64,000 bases of DNA from Streptomyces sp. 3214.6 (GCF_900129855.1 NZ_LT670819.1:2976001-3040000), one strand, 5' to 3'. Counted from the first letter of the stretch, positions 12,324 to 21,016 are shown. The notes: a model not told the origin generated them from the sequence alone. Translations and numbers: made by a program.

Positions 12324-13013
12324 TCACGTTCCCGGTCGTACCGTCAGGTCGTTGACCTCGGCGTCCCGGGGCAGATCGAGGGCCATGAGGATCGTCGTCG
12401 CCACCGACTGCGGATCGATCCACTTCGACGCGTCGTACTCCTTGCCCTCCTGCTGGTGGACCTTGGCCTGCATCGGGCTGGCGGTGCGGCCCGGATAGAC
12501 GGAGGTGACCCGGACGCCGTTGCCGTGCTCCTCGTGACGGAGCGCGTCGGCGAGGGCCTTCAGGCCGTGCTTGGACGCCGCGTAAGCGGACCAGACGGCG
12601 TGGGCGTTGAGGCCCGCGCCCGAGTTCACGAACACCACGTGGCCGTGTGCGGCCCGGAGTTGGGGCAGGAGGTGCCGGGTCAGCTCGGCCGGGGCGATCA
12701 GGTTGACGTTGAGCTGGTGGCGCCAGGACTTGGGGGTGAGGTCGCCGACCGGGCCGAGGTCGACCACCCCCGCGATGTGCAGCAACGAGTCGACCCGGTC
12801 CGGGAGCGACTGGTGCGAGAAGGCCCAGCTCAGCTTGTCGGGATCGGCCAGGTCGCCGACGAGGGTCCGCGCGCCGGGGAACTCCGCCGCGAGTTCCTTC
12901 GCGCGGCCCGCGTCGCGCGCGTGCAGCACGAGGTCGTCCCCGCGCGCGTGCAGAGCGCGGGCGACGGCCGCGCCGATGCCGGAGCCCGCTCCGGTGATCA
13001 CATGAGTAGCCAT
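12324..13013 (-). CDS. SDR-family oxidoreductase
   Basis: This is a classical short-chain dehydrogenase of 229 residues. The Rossmann motif TGAGSGIG is at residues 7-14, the catalytic serine is S131 in NSGAG, and the YxxxK pair is Y144/K148 (YAASK). The NAAG motif has become HIAG. Basic residues after beta-2 (HARDAGR) favour NADP(H). I used the ATG that begins MATHVITG at 13013; an ATG three codons upstream (13022) is equally possible. Neither has a strong ribosome site. It lies between the LOG-family gene and the MetE-like gene on the same strand. Substrate unknown. Confidence 0.85.
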   Translation of the reverse strand: MATHVITGAGSGIGAAVARALHARGDDLVLHARDAGRAKELAAEFPGARTLVGDLADPDKLSWAFSHQSLPDRVDSLLHIAGVVDLGPVGDLTPKSWRHQLNVNLIAPAELTRHLLPQLRAAHGHVVFVNSGAGLNAHAVWSAYAASKHGLKALADALRHEEHGNGVRVTSVYPGRTASPMQAKVHQQEGKEYDASKWIDPQSVATTILMALDLPRDAEVNDLTVRPGT

Positions 13014-13040
13014 GTCCGCCATGCTCGCATCGGCGAGGGG

Positions 13041-13580
13041 CTACGCGATCCCCTCGCTCTCCTCCAGGTAGGCCAGCGCGCCCACCGGCTCCTCCGCGAA
13101 GAACACCAGGTCGGTGAGCGGGCGGGGCAGGAACCCCTCGTCCTCCATGCGCCGGAACTGCTGCTTGAGGCCGTCGTAGAAGCCCGCGGTGTTCAGCAGG
13201 ACGACCGGCTTTTCGGTGTGGCCGTGCTTCTTCAGCTCCAGGATCTCGGTGGCCTCGTCGAGCGTGCCCGTGCCACCGACCATGATCACCACCGCGTCGG
13301 CCTTCTCCAGGAGCAGCCGCTTGCGCTCGGCGAGATCACGAGCGATCACCATCTCATCGGCTCCGGGCCGCGTCTTGGCCGCGAGGAAGTCCACCGACAC
13401 CCCGCACAGCCGGCCGCCCGCCTCCTGCACACCGTCGGCGACCACCTTCATCAGGCCGACGTCGGAACCGCCCCAGACGAGCGTGTGGCCGCCCTTGCCC
13501 AGCAGTTCGGCGAACTCGCGCGCGGGGCGTGTGTAACGGTCGTCGAGGTCGGCGGCGGAGAGGAAGACACAGATACGCAT
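13041..13580 (-). CDS. LOG-family nucleotide-binding protein
   Basis: This 179-residue protein belongs to the lysine-decarboxylase-like LOG fold. LOG enzymes typically release free cytokinin-type bases by cleaving ribose 5-phosphate from nucleotide monophosphates. The Rossmann start (RICVFLSAA) has the usual layout and ERKR at 85-88 matches the family arginine motif. The signature is VGGTGTLDE (101-109), where the usual motif begins PGG. The leading proline is replaced by valine, while the catalytic glutamate and both glycines remain. It is the first gene of a minus-strand string (LOG, SDR, MetE-like, ligA) and is transcribed away from the DUF427 gene. Confidence 0.85.
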   Translation of the reverse strand: MRICVFLSAADLDDRYTRPAREFAELLGKGGHTLVWGGSDVGLMKVVADGVQEAGGRLCGVSVDFLAAKTRPGADEMVIARDLAERKRLLLEKADAVVIMVGGTGTLDEATEILELKKHGHTEKPVVLLNTAGFYDGLKQQFRRMEDEGFLPRPLTDLVFFAEEPVGALAYLEESEGIA

Positions 13581-13630
13581 GCGGCCACCGTACGCGGGAA
13601 GAACCGGCGGCCGGCGGGTGCTTCTCCGGT

Positions 13631-13960
13631 ATGAGCGAAGGACACACGATCACGATCGAGCAGGGCGACCAGCACCTCAGGGTCGTCCACGGAGACCATG
13701 TGCTGGCCGAGACCGAGCGGGCGCTCGTTCTGCGCGAGACCGGCTGTCCGGTGCGGTACTACATACCCGCCGAGGACGTACGGCTCGACCTCCTGACCCC
13801 CTCCGACACCCACACGTACTGCCCCTTCAAGGGCACGGCGTCCTACTGGTCGCTGCCGGACGCGGCGGACCTCGTCTGGGCCTATCCCGATCCCAAGCCC
13901 GACGTCGCCGAGATCAAGGACCATCTCTGCTTCTACGAGGTGACCGTCTCTCCGGCTTGA
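13631..13960 (+). CDS. DUF427 family protein
   Basis: This 109-residue protein reads as a single DUF427 domain. It includes the internal CPFKGTASYWS block and the acidic D..DLVWAYPDPKPDVAEIKDH tail region typical of the family. The biochemical role is not established. The ATG at 13631 was chosen over an upstream frame extension because it starts at the conserved domain edge. It is divergent from the LOG-family gene, with about 50 bp between starts, and ends before a strong bidirectional terminator. Confidence 0.85.
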   Translation: MSEGHTITIEQGDQHLRVVHGDHVLAETERALVLRETGCPVRYYIPAEDVRLDLLTPSDTHTYCPFKGTASYWSLPDAADLVWAYPDPKPDVAEIKDHLCFYEVTVSPA

Positions 13961-13977
13961 GGTCGGAGCGCGCGCCC

Positions 13978-14018
13978 GGGTGCGACCGGTGCTCCCCCCT
14001 TCGGCACCGGTCGCACCC
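13978..14018. terminator. Strong bidirectional terminator
   Basis: A perfect 15-bp inverted repeat (GGGTGCGACCGGTGC and its complement) with an 11-base loop lies between the convergent DUF427 and secreted-protein genes. Confidence 0.85.
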
Positions 14019-14063
14019 TCATGCGCGTTTCTCAGGGCCGGCTGTCGCCGGGAGGCGGTTGCC

Positions 14064-14429
14064 TCAGATGTTGCTGCTGCCGAGGGGGGAGCACCGGGTT
14101 CCCTGGCAGACCTTGAAGTAGACCGTGCCGCGCGACTCGTCGAGCTCCAGGTTGTAGGTGTAGCCCGTGTCGTAGTCCACGGGCACGCGGAGCGTCGCCG
14201 CGCCGTTGAGGGCGGAGTTGTAGGCCCACTTCACGTGGACCGCCTTGCCGTCGTGCACGTTGTCCCAGATCTCGAAGATGTCGCCGTAGCTGCGGTAGAC
14301 GACCCCCGCCTGGTTGGGATCGTTGGCGCTGGCGAGCCGGACGCTCCCGTCGGCCTGGGCGGGGGAACCCGCGATGCCGATCGCGAGCGCGGCACCTGCG
14401 ATACCGGTCATCACATGACGGACCTTCAT
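14064..14429 (-). CDS. Small secreted protein, unknown function
   Basis: This is a 121-residue protein with a Sec signal peptide (MKVRHV, then a hydrophobic core, cleavage after AQA near residue 26). The mature part is about 95 residues, rich in aromatics and Asp/Asn, and ends with a CQGTRC pair that could form a disulfide. The start ATG at 14429 has a GAGGAG ribosome site. It is divergently arranged with the XRE-RICIN membrane protein, and their common 242-bp promoter region carries several TGTCCGGA-type inverted repeats, so joint control is likely. I recognise no family. Confidence 0.75.
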   Translation of the reverse strand: MKVRHVMTGIAGAALAIGIAGSPAQADGSVRLASANDPNQAGVVYRSYGDIFEIWDNVHDGKAVHVKWAYNSALNGAATLRVPVDYDTGYTYNLELDESRGTVYFKVCQGTRCSPLGSSNI

Positions 14430-14547
14430 GACACTCCTCATTTCGGATTGTGGCGCGGTGCGCCTCGGGTGGAGCCCGTTGTGCCGAGAGCCGGCCGGGC
14501 ACCACCGAGACTGCTGACCGTCGAGGAGCATGAGCAACAGCCCACGG

Positions 14548-14614
14548 CTGTCCCGGACAGAGAGGGAGCTGTCCGGGCTGGTCAGAGCGTTGTCCGGATT
14601 CTGTTCCGGACAAC
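14548..14614. promoter_or_regulatory. Cluster of TGTCC/GGACA inverted repeats in a divergent promoter
   Basis: CTGTCCCGGACAG (14548-14560) is a perfect palindrome around one base. GTTGTCCGGA and TCCGGACAAC (14589-14598 and 14605-14614) form 10-bp perfect arms around six bases. Single CTGTCCGG (from 14569) and TTGTCCCG (from 14636) half-sites lie nearby. They sit between two divergent genes, where operators are expected. Confidence 0.6.
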
Positions 14615-14671
14615 GGGGCATGACCGAATCCACGGTTGTCCCGTGCCTCATGGCTGCAACACGATGCAGGG

Positions 14672-15640
14672 ATGGGGAATCTGGGAGAGCTGTCGCCGTA
14701 CGAGGCCCGGGACGCCGCCGGCTTCGTCGCGTCGATGCAGCGGCTCAAGGAGGGCGCCGGGCTGACGTACCGCGAACTGGAGGAGCGGGCCGCCCACAAC
14801 GGTGACGTGCTGGCCCGCAGCACGCTGGCCGACATCCTGCGGCGCACGAGCCTCCCCCGCCCCGATCTGCTGGCGGCCTTCGTCCGCGCCTGTGGGGACG
14901 GGGAGCGGGTCGACGCCTGGCTGGACGCCAGAGAGCGGATCGCCGAGCGGGACACCGCGGTGCCCGGGCCCGGCGGAGAGGCCGACGGCGAGAGCGCGCC
15001 GCGGACCGAGGAGACATCCGGCGGACGGCCCCGCCGGGCCAACGGCCGCACCGTCCTGCTCGCGGCCGGTATCGCCGTTCCGCTGCTCGCCCTGGCCGCC
15101 TGGGGACTGCTCCCGGAGACCTCCGAGGGCTCCGGAAAGGCCGACGGTTCCGGGGCCGGGGCCTCGGCCGTCCCGGGCACCGCTTCCCGGGCCCCGGTCG
15201 ACGGCTGGGTCACCGTGCGCCCGCTCCGCAGACCGGACCTCTGTCTGACGGACGGCCGCGACCGCCGCGGCGCCTACGGGAGCGCCGTCGCCGTCCAGCT
15301 GCCGTGCGCCCGGGCGACCGTGCCGCGCACCTACCTCGAACCGTTCGGCGAGGGCTTCTACCGCGTCCAGTGGCATCACCCCCAGCTCGGGAAGGGGTGC
15401 CTGACGGTCATGGACACCGGTCCGGTGAAGGGCATGCTCGAACCCCGGGACGACTGCGACCAGGGCACCCTGTTCCGCTTGGAGGCCGCCGCCGACGCCG
15501 CCGAGGGCTTCCGGCTTCGTCCGGCCCACGGCACCACCTGCATCGGGCTGACCGGCGACGAAAGTACCGAGGGCGCCGAGGCTGTCGAGGAGCGCTGCAC
15601 CGGCGCGGCCGACCAGCGGTTCCTCATCCGCGCGGACTGA
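14672..15640 (+). CDS. Membrane-anchored XRE-type regulator with extracytoplasmic RICIN-like domain
   Basis: This 322-residue protein has a cytoplasmic helix-turn-helix region (about residues 12-80, with SMQRLKEGAGLTYRELEERA as the recognition part) and a charged linker. One membrane helix follows at about 127-147, then a Ser/Gly-rich stalk and a C-terminal domain of about 140 residues. That domain has paired cysteines and repeated Q-L-C / QRF elements like a ricin-type beta-trefoil. The layout suggests a one-component sensor that binds a sugar or cell-wall ligand outside and DNA inside. The ATG at 14672 starts right after AGGG; an upstream in-frame start at 14636 would add 12 unlikely residues. 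The adjacent inverted repeats are natural targets. Confidence 0.75.
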   Translation: MGNLGELSPYEARDAAGFVASMQRLKEGAGLTYRELEERAAHNGDVLARSTLADILRRTSLPRPDLLAAFVRACGDGERVDAWLDARERIAERDTAVPGPGGEADGESAPRTEETSGGRPRRANGRTVLLAAGIAVPLLALAAWGLLPETSEGSGKADGSGAGASAVPGTASRAPVDGWVTVRPLRRPDLCLTDGRDRRGAYGSAVAVQLPCARATVPRTYLEPFGEGFYRVQWHHPQLGKGCLTVMDTGPVKGMLEPRDDCDQGTLFRLEAAADAAEGFRLRPAHGTTCIGLTGDESTEGAEAVEERCTGAADQRFLIRAD

Positions 15641-15705
15641 CGGTCGGCGGGCTCCCGGCCCCGCCACCCCGACAAGTTCCGTCCCGTCTGACAGTCTCGA
15701 CAGAC

Positions 15706-16485
15706 ATGGACAAGAAGACGCTTTCACGCGACGGCACCGCCATCGCGTACGAACGGAAGGGACAGGGTCCCGCGATCGTCCTCGTCAGCGGGGCGATGTC
15801 CACGGGCGGCACCATGGCGCCCCTGGCCGGGCTGCTCGCGAGCCGCTTCACGGTCTTCTGGTACGACCGCCGGGGCCGCGGCGAGAGCGGCGACACGGCG
15901 CCGTACGCGGTGCAGCGCGAGGTCGAGGACCTGGCGGCCCTCATCGACGCGGCGGGCGGCGAGGCGGCGCTGTACGGCATCTCGTCGGGCGGCGCGCTGG
16001 TGCTTCACGCGGCGGCCGCCGGGCTGCCGGTGCGCCGGGTCGCGGTGTACGAGACGCCGTTCGCCCTCGACGAGGAGGAGGCCAAGGCGCGCGCCGAGTA
16101 CACGGCGAACCTCACCGAGGCGCTCGCGCAGGGCCGGCGCGGCGACGCCGTCGAGCTGTTCCTGCGGCTGACGGGGCTGGCCGACGAGATGATCCGGGGC
16201 GCCCGTCAGTCGCCGATGTGGGAGGGGATGGAGGCCATCGCGCCGACCCTCGCCTACGACGACTCGGTCATGGGCGGCGGGCTGGTGCCCCGGGAGCGGC
16301 TGGCCTCGATCGGCGTCCCCGTGCTGGCCGTGGCGGGCGAGGAGAGCCCGCCGTGGCTGCGCGAGGCCGTACGCGCCGTGGCCAAGGCGGCCCCGGACGG
16401 CACGTACCGGACCCTCGAGGGCCAGACGCACATGGTCGACCCGAACGTCCTGGCGCCGGTGCTGGCGGAGTTCTTCGCCCGGTAG
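15706..16485 (+). CDS. Alpha/beta hydrolase
   Basis: This 259-residue alpha/beta-hydrolase has its nucleophile S93 in GISSG, an oxyanion region SGAMSTGG near residue 29, the YDRRGRGES loop (53-61) and the catalytic histidine in GQTHMVD near the C-terminus. The family hydrolyses esters, lactones or C-C bonds; the specific substrate is unknown. The ATG at 15706 was chosen for the typical N-terminus. Its stop is one base from the convergent mnmA stop, so no terminator separates the two. Confidence 0.85.
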   Translation: MDKKTLSRDGTAIAYERKGQGPAIVLVSGAMSTGGTMAPLAGLLASRFTVFWYDRRGRGESGDTAPYAVQREVEDLAALIDAAGGEAALYGISSGGALVLHAAAAGLPVRRVAVYETPFALDEEEAKARAEYTANLTEALAQGRRGDAVELFLRLTGLADEMIRGARQSPMWEGMEAIAPTLAYDDSVMGGGLVPRERLASIGVPVLAVAGEESPPWLREAVRAVAKAAPDGTYRTLEGQTHMVDPNVLAPVLAEFFAR

Positions 16486-16486
16486 G

Positions 16487-17617
16487 TCAGGACACGTCGG
16501 CCGTCGCCCGCACCGTGGACGCGATCGTCGCCGAGCCCACCACGCGGGTGTCGTCGTACAGGACGATCGCCTGGCCGGGGGCCACGCCTCGGACGGGCTC
16601 GGTGAACGTGACCTCCAGGCGGCCGTCGATCAGTTCGGCCGTCACCTCGGTCTCGCCGCCGTGGGCGCGCAGTTGGGCGGTGTAGGCGCCGGGGCCGGTG
16701 GGGGCGGCGCCGCACCAGCGGGGCTTGATCGCGGTCAGGGCGGTCACGTCCAGGGCGGCGGCCGGGCCGACCGTCACCGTGTTGTCGACCGGGGAGATGT
16801 CCAGGACGTAGCGCGGCTTGCCGTCGGCGGCCGGGGTGCCGATGCGCAGCCCCTTGCGCTGGCCGATGGTGAAGCCGTACGCGCCCTCGTGGGTGCCGAT
16901 CTTCGTGCCGGACTCGTCGACGATGTCGCCCTCCGCCTTGCCGAGGCGCTTCGCGAGGAAGCCCTGGGTGTCGCCGTCGGCGATGAAGCAGATGTCGTGC
17001 GAGTCGGGCTTCTTGGCGACGGCCAGGCCTCGGCGCTCGGCCTCCGCGCGGATCTCGTCCTTCGTGGTCACCGTGTCGCCGAGGGGGAAGAGCGCGTGGG
17101 CGAGCTGCCGGTCGTCCAGGACGCCGAGGACGTACGACTGGTCCTTGGCCATGTCGGAGGCGCGGTGGAGTTCCCGGGTGCCGTCCTCGCGAACGACGAC
17201 CTGCGCGTAGTGCCCGGTGCAGACCGCGTCGAAGCCCAGCGCGAGCGCCTTGTCGAGCAGGGCGGCGAACTTGATCTTCTCGTTGCAGCGCAGGCAGGGG
17301 TTGGGGGTGCGGCCGGCCTCGTACTCGGCGACGAAGTCGTCGACGACGTCCTCGCGGAAGCGGTCGGCGAGGTCCCAGACGTAGAACGGGATGCCGATGA
17401 CGTCGGCGGCGCGGCGGGCGTCGCGGGAGTCCTCGATGGTGCAACAGCCTCGCGCGCCCGTGCGGAACGACTGCGGGTTCGCGGAGAGCGCGAGGTGGAC
17501 GCCGGTCACGTCATGGCCGGCTTCCGCGGCGCGGGCGGCGGCGACGGCGGAGTCGACTCCGCCGGACATGGCGGCGAGTACGCGAAGGGGGCGGGGGCGC
17601 TGCGAGGTCTCAGTCAT
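16487..17617 (-). CDS. mnmA: tRNA-specific 2-thiouridylase
   Basis: MnmA adds sulfur to U34 of tRNA(Lys/Glu/Gln). The 376-residue protein carries the PP-loop [10 protein letters not shown] (residues 18-27), the catalytic cysteine C108 in NPCLRC, the persulfide cysteine C210 in HDICF, and the C-terminal beta-barrel domains. The ATG at 17617 follows GGAAGGGTT. Sulfur would come from the cysteine desulfurase at 18563-19726 on the same strand, which in many actinobacteria lies just upstream. Here a divergent amidase gene is placed between them. Confidence 0.96.
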   Translation of the reverse strand: MTETSQRPRPLRVLAAMSGGVDSAVAAARAAEAGHDVTGVHLALSANPQSFRTGARGCCTIEDSRDARRAADVIGIPFYVWDLADRFREDVVDDFVAEYEAGRTPNPCLRCNEKIKFAALLDKALALGFDAVCTGHYAQVVVREDGTRELHRASDMAKDQSYVLGVLDDRQLAHALFPLGDTVTTKDEIRAEAERRGLAVAKKPDSHDICFIADGDTQGFLAKRLGKAEGDIVDESGTKIGTHEGAYGFTIGQRKGLRIGTPAADGKPRYVLDISPVDNTVTVGPAAALDVTALTAIKPRWCGAAPTGPGAYTAQLRAHGGETEVTAELIDGRLEVTFTEPVRGVAPGQAIVLYDDTRVVGSATIASTVRATADVS

Positions 17618-17700
17618 AACCCTTCCAGGGTACGGGTCGCCGGGAACCGGAATCCGCGCATATCCGTTGACGATCACGAGGGGCGAGGAAGGGCGCGGAC

Positions 17701-18360
17701 ATGGGGGACAAGAACAGCGATTCCGACCGGCGGATCGGGCGGCGCGCGCTGCTGATCGGCGGCGCGGTGGCGGCCGTCGGCACCGGGGTGTTGGCGCGTG
17801 ATGAGCTGGCGCGGCTGTACTGGCGGCTGCCGGGCGTGCGCAGGAAGCGGGTGGCGGGTGCCGTCGACTTCGTGGGCGCGCGGTGGGTGGCGGCGTCGGA
17901 GGCGAACTTCCGCTGGGCGGACCGGCCGGACGACTACGGGATCGACATGGTCGTCGTCCATGTCACGCAGGGCGATCTCGCGAGCGCGGTGAAGGCGTTC
18001 GAGGACCCGGGGCACAAGGCGGCCGCGCACTACATCGTCGCCCAGGACGGGCACGTCACGCAGATGATCCGCGAGCTGGACGTGGCGTACCACGCGGGCA
18101 ACCGCGCGTACAACGAGCGCAGTGTCGGCATCGAGCACGAGGGCTTCGTGGACCGGCCGGAGGACTTCACCGACGCCATGTACGCCGCCTCCGCGCGGCT
18201 GACGGCCGCGATCTGCCGGCGCTACGACATACCCGTCGACCGCGAGCACATCATCGGGCACGTGGAGGTGCCGGGCACGGACCACACCGACCCCGGCAAG
18301 CACTGGGACTGGGACCGGTATCTGCGGCTCGTGCGGGCGGCGCGTACCGCTGTCACCTGA
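17701..18360 (+). CDS. N-acetylmuramoyl-L-alanine amidase, exported
   Basis: This 219-residue amidase_2-type enzyme cleaves the bond between muramic acid and L-alanine in peptidoglycan. A twin-arginine-like leader ([17 protein letters not shown], residues 9-25) suggests Tat export. The zinc site is H87 (VVHVTQG), H187 (IIGHVEV) and D197 (TDPGKH), with a catalytic glutamate in IEHEGF at about residues 144-149. Length is short, with no wall-binding domain. The gene is divergent from mnmA with an 83-bp gap. Confidence 0.88.
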   Translation: MGDKNSDSDRRIGRRALLIGGAVAAVGTGVLARDELARLYWRLPGVRRKRVAGAVDFVGARWVAASEANFRWADRPDDYGIDMVVVHVTQGDLASAVKAFEDPGHKAAAHYIVAQDGHVTQMIRELDVAYHAGNRAYNERSVGIEHEGFVDRPEDFTDAMYAASARLTAAICRRYDIPVDREHIIGHVEVPGTDHTDPGKHWDWDRYLRLVRAARTAVT

Positions 18361-18539
18361 GCATCAGCCGTGAGTGTCGGCCGTCCGATGTGTCCCGCAC
18401 CCCGAAGATGACCTGCATGCCACCAACTTGGCTAGCGTTCAAGGGAGTTGGCGTACACGGCGGCCGCACAGCCTCCTCGGCTCGCTCCTCGTTTCGCCTC
18501 GGCATGATCCGCCGCACAGGCCCTGGGCGGTGTCAGCGC

Positions 18540-18562
18540 CCCGCGCCCGTTCAGGGCGCGGG
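18540..18562 (-). terminator. Terminator abutting the cysteine desulfurase stop
   Basis: CCCGCGCCC and GGGCGCGGG form a perfect 9-bp stem with a 5-base loop, starting directly after the stop codon at 18563. Confidence 0.75.
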
Positions 18563-19726
18563 TTACGTCAGTCCCGCCGCGCGGGCCCGTTCCACCGCCG
18601 GGCCGATGGCCTTGGCGACTGCCTCGACGTCGGCCTCGGTGGAGGTGTGGCCGAGGGAGAAACGCAGGGTGCCGCGGGCCAGGTCGGGATCGGTGCCGGT
18701 GGCGAGCAGAACGTGGCTGGGCTGCGCGACGCCGGCGGTGCAGGCGGAGCCGGTGGAGCACTCGATGCCCTGGGCGTCGAGCAGCAGCAGCAGGGAGTCG
18801 CCCTCGCAGCCGGGGAAGGTGAAGTGGGCGTTGGCCGGGAGGCGGTCCACGGGGTCGCCGCCGAGGATCGCGTCCGGGACGGCCGTACGGACCGCGTCGA
18901 TCAGGGCGTCGCGCAGGGCGCCGATCTCGCCGGCGAACCACTCGCGCTGCTCTGCCGCGAGGCGTCCGGCGACCGAGAAGGAGGCGATCGCGGGGACATC
19001 GAGGGTGCCGGAGCGGACGTGGCGCTCCTGGCCACCGCCGTGCAGGACGGGGACGGGGGTGTACTCGCGGCCCAGGAGGAGGGCGCCGATGCCGTACGGG
19101 CCGCCGATCTTGTGACCGGAGACCGTCATCGCGGCGAGGCCGGAGTCGGCGAAGGAGACGGGGACCTGGCCGAAGGCCTGGACGGCGTCGGCGTGCAACG
19201 GGACGTCGAACTCGGCTGCCACGTCCGCGAGTTCGCGGACCGGCATGACCGTGCCGATCTCGTTGTTCGCCCACATGACGGTGGCGAGGGAGACGTCGTC
19301 GGGGTTGCGGGCGATCGCTTCGCGGAGCGCTTCGGGGTGGACCCGGCCGTAGGAGTCCACCGGCAGGTACTCGACCGTGGCGCCCTCGTGTTCACCGAGC
19401 CAGTGCACGGCGTCGAGGACCGCGTGGTGCTCGACGGGGCTGGCCAGGACTCGGGTGCGGGCCGGGTCGGCGTCGCGGCGGGACCAGTACAGGCCCTTGA
19501 CCGCGAGGTTGTCGGCCTCGGTGCCGCCGGAGGTGAGGACGACCTCGCTGGGGCGGGCGCCTAGCGCTTCCGCGAGGGTCTCACGGGCTTCCTCGACCGT
19601 ACGGCGGGCCTGTCGGCCGGCCGCGTGGAGGGAGGAGGCGTTACCGGTGATGCTCAGGTGCGCGGTGAGTGCCTCGACCGCCTCGGGGAGCATCGGGGTG
19701 GTCGCGGCGTGGTCGAGGTATGCCAT
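18563..19726 (-). CDS. Cysteine desulfurase (IscS/NifS type)
   Basis: This 387-residue PLP enzyme takes sulfur from cysteine to an enzyme persulfide. K206 in [10 protein letters not shown] binds PLP. H100/H101 in EHHAVL stacks on the cofactor. The persulfide cysteine C329 lies in [14 protein letters not shown], the extended loop of the IscS/NifS class. With mnmA about 950 bp downstream on the same strand, the likely role is sulfur supply for tRNA thiolation. The symbol is left blank because the exact paralogue is not certain. Confidence 0.93.
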   Translation of the reverse strand: MAYLDHAATTPMLPEAVEALTAHLSITGNASSLHAAGRQARRTVEEARETLAEALGARPSEVVLTSGGTEADNLAVKGLYWSRRDADPARTRVLASPVEHHAVLDAVHWLGEHEGATVEYLPVDSYGRVHPEALREAIARNPDDVSLATVMWANNEIGTVMPVRELADVAAEFDVPLHADAVQAFGQVPVSFADSGLAAMTVSGHKIGGPYGIGALLLGREYTPVPVLHGGGQERHVRSGTLDVPAIASFSVAGRLAAEQREWFAGEIGALRDALIDAVRTAVPDAILGGDPVDRLPANAHFTFPGCEGDSLLLLLDAQGIECSTGSACTAGVAQPSHVLLATGTDPDLARGTLRFSLGHTSTEADVEAVAKAIGPAVERARAAGLT

Positions 19727-19811
19727 GGTGGCCCCGATTCTACGGGCCCGAACAGTCGGCCTCGCTGCGAGGTGCGCCGAATCACCCGGCGCTGTCGGCA
19801 GTCAGAAGCAG

Positions 19812-20078
19812 TCAGAAGTTCCAGGAGATCGTCGAGTCCGCCTGCATGAAGGCCACCAGGACCACGAGGTCGGCGATGCCCAGGGTCAGGCCGAGGTAGG
19901 CGCGGCCGCGGCGGGCCGTGCCCCGCCAGAGGGCGACGGCCGCCAGGACGATGGCGATCGGGCCGAGGAAGACGTTGAGGACGAGCAGGCCCAGGAGGCC
20001 CAGGATGAAGGACGCGACGGCCATTCCGTCGGCGTCCTGGACACCGGTGCGGCTCGCGGCCGGGGCGGTGAGTTGCAT
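19812..20078 (-). CDS. DUF4190-like small membrane protein
   Basis: This 88-residue protein has two membrane helices (about 19-50 and 60-78) separated by the basic loop WRGTARRGR. The arrangement MAVASFILGLLGL...G..ALGLTLGI is typical of DUF4190 proteins. It follows a 55-residue membrane protein (stop at 20101) by 22 bp; the two form a small operon that starts from the repeat-rich region controlled by the adjacent TetR gene (inference). Function unknown. Confidence 0.75.
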   Translation of the reverse strand: MQLTAPAASRTGVQDADGMAVASFILGLLGLLVLNVFLGPIAIVLAAVALWRGTARRGRAYLGLTLGIADLVVLVAFMQADSTISWNF

Positions 20079-20100
20079 GGTTGTTCAGAGCTCCTGTGGG

Positions 20101-20268
20101 TCAGTGGGTCGAGGTCTGCCGGCGGCGGCCGTGGCGCTCGCGGAGCGCGAAGATGCCGAGCCAGGCGGCGATCACGGTGGCGGCGACGAGGGTGAAGGCG
20201 AACGGCGCGTGGGCGACGGCGCCCATGACGACGCCGAACAGCAGCAGTGCGGCAACCAGGAACAGCAT
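20101..20268 (-). CDS. 55-residue membrane protein
   Basis: Read from the ATG at 20268, this very small protein has two hydrophobic segments (residues 1-17 and about 24-42) and a basic tail (RERHGRRRQTSTH). A GGAGGGGG ribosome site lies about 10 bases before the ATG. The frame stays open upstream to 20325 but that part reads as leader. It is divergent from the TetR gene and shares with it the region of AACAGTTGT repeats, so repression by that regulator is plausible. Confidence 0.65.
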   Translation of the reverse strand: MLFLVAALLLFGVVMGAVAHAPFAFTLVAATVIAAWLGIFALRERHGRRRQTSTH

Positions 20269-20297
20269 GGGATCGGATCCCCCTCCGTAAATTTTGG

Positions 20298-20382
20298 GTG
20301 AACAGTTGTAGTAACAGTTGTTCACTGACTTAGAGTCTAGCGCGCCTCGCGACTTTCCAATTCCGGAGAACAGTTGTTAACT
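20298..20382. promoter_or_regulatory. TetR operator region: AACAGTTGTTNACT sites
   Basis: Between the TetR gene and the small membrane operon the motif AACAGTTGT occurs at 20301-20309, 20313-20321 and 20369-20377. Two copies extend to AACAGTTGTTCACT (20313-20326) and AACAGTTGTTAACT (20369-20382). GTGAACA and TGTTCAC (20298-20304, 20319-20325) also form an inverted repeat. TAGAGT at 20331-20336 could be the -10 box of the regulator gene. Confidence 0.65.
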
Positions 20383-20389
20383 GGATGAC

Positions 20390-21016
20390 ATGAGTCACAC
20401 CTTCGGCATCAGGCAGGCCCAGAAGCAGAAGACCCGGCAGGCACTCCTGGACGCGGCCTTGGGGCTGCTGGAGGAGCAGAGCCTGAGCAGCCTGGGCCTG
20501 CGTGAGGTCACCCGTGCCGTCGGTGTCGCCCCCACCGCCTTCTACCGGCACTTCCGCTCCACCGAGGATCTGGGCGTCGCCCTCGTCGAGGAGGCGCTGG
20601 GCAGCCTGCACCCGATGATCCGGACCACGGTGACCACGGCCGACAGCAGCGAGGAACGCATCACCCGCGCTGTCGAGTTGATCGCGGGCCATGTGAGCGC
20701 GTACCCCGCGCACGTCCGCTTCATCGCCCGTGAGCGGCACGGCGGGGTCCAGCCGGTGCGGGAGGCGATACGGGAGCAACTGGGCCGGTTCGCCGAGGAG
20801 GTGAGGGCCGAGCTGGCCAAGGACGCCGAGGCCGAGGGCTGGAGCGACGACGATCTGCTGATGCTCTCGCATCTCTATGTCGACCAGATGCTCATCACGG
20901 CCTCGCTGTTCCTGGAGGCCCTGGAGGCCTCGCCGGAGGACCGGGAGCGGGTCAGCCGGCTCGCGACCCGTCAGATGCGGCTCATCAGCATCGGCCGCCA
21001 CCACTGGCTGGACTGA
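20390..21016 (+). CDS. TetR-family regulator, FabR/DesT-like
   Basis: This is a 208-residue repressor-type protein. Residues 8-56 hold the helix-turn-helix, ending in VAPTAFYRHF. The overall pattern (QKQKTRQALLDAAL, SLGLREV, FYRHFRSTEDLG, and the C-terminal RLISIGRHHWL) strongly recalls FabR of E. coli and DesT of Pseudomonas, which sense acyl-CoA pools and control unsaturated fatty-acid genes. The putative sites upstream read AGTGAACAACTGTTACT on the minus strand, close to the DesT site as I remember it. Targets may include its own gene, the divergent membrane genes and the thioesterase at 21655. The ligand is inferred, not shown. Confidence 0.85.
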   Translation: MSHTFGIRQAQKQKTRQALLDAALGLLEEQSLSSLGLREVTRAVGVAPTAFYRHFRSTEDLGVALVEEALGSLHPMIRTTVTTADSSEERITRAVELIAGHVSAYPAHVRFIARERHGGVQPVREAIREQLGRFAEEVRAELAKDAEAEGWSDDDLLMLSHLYVDQMLITASLFLEALEASPEDRERVSRLATRQMRLISIGRHHWLD

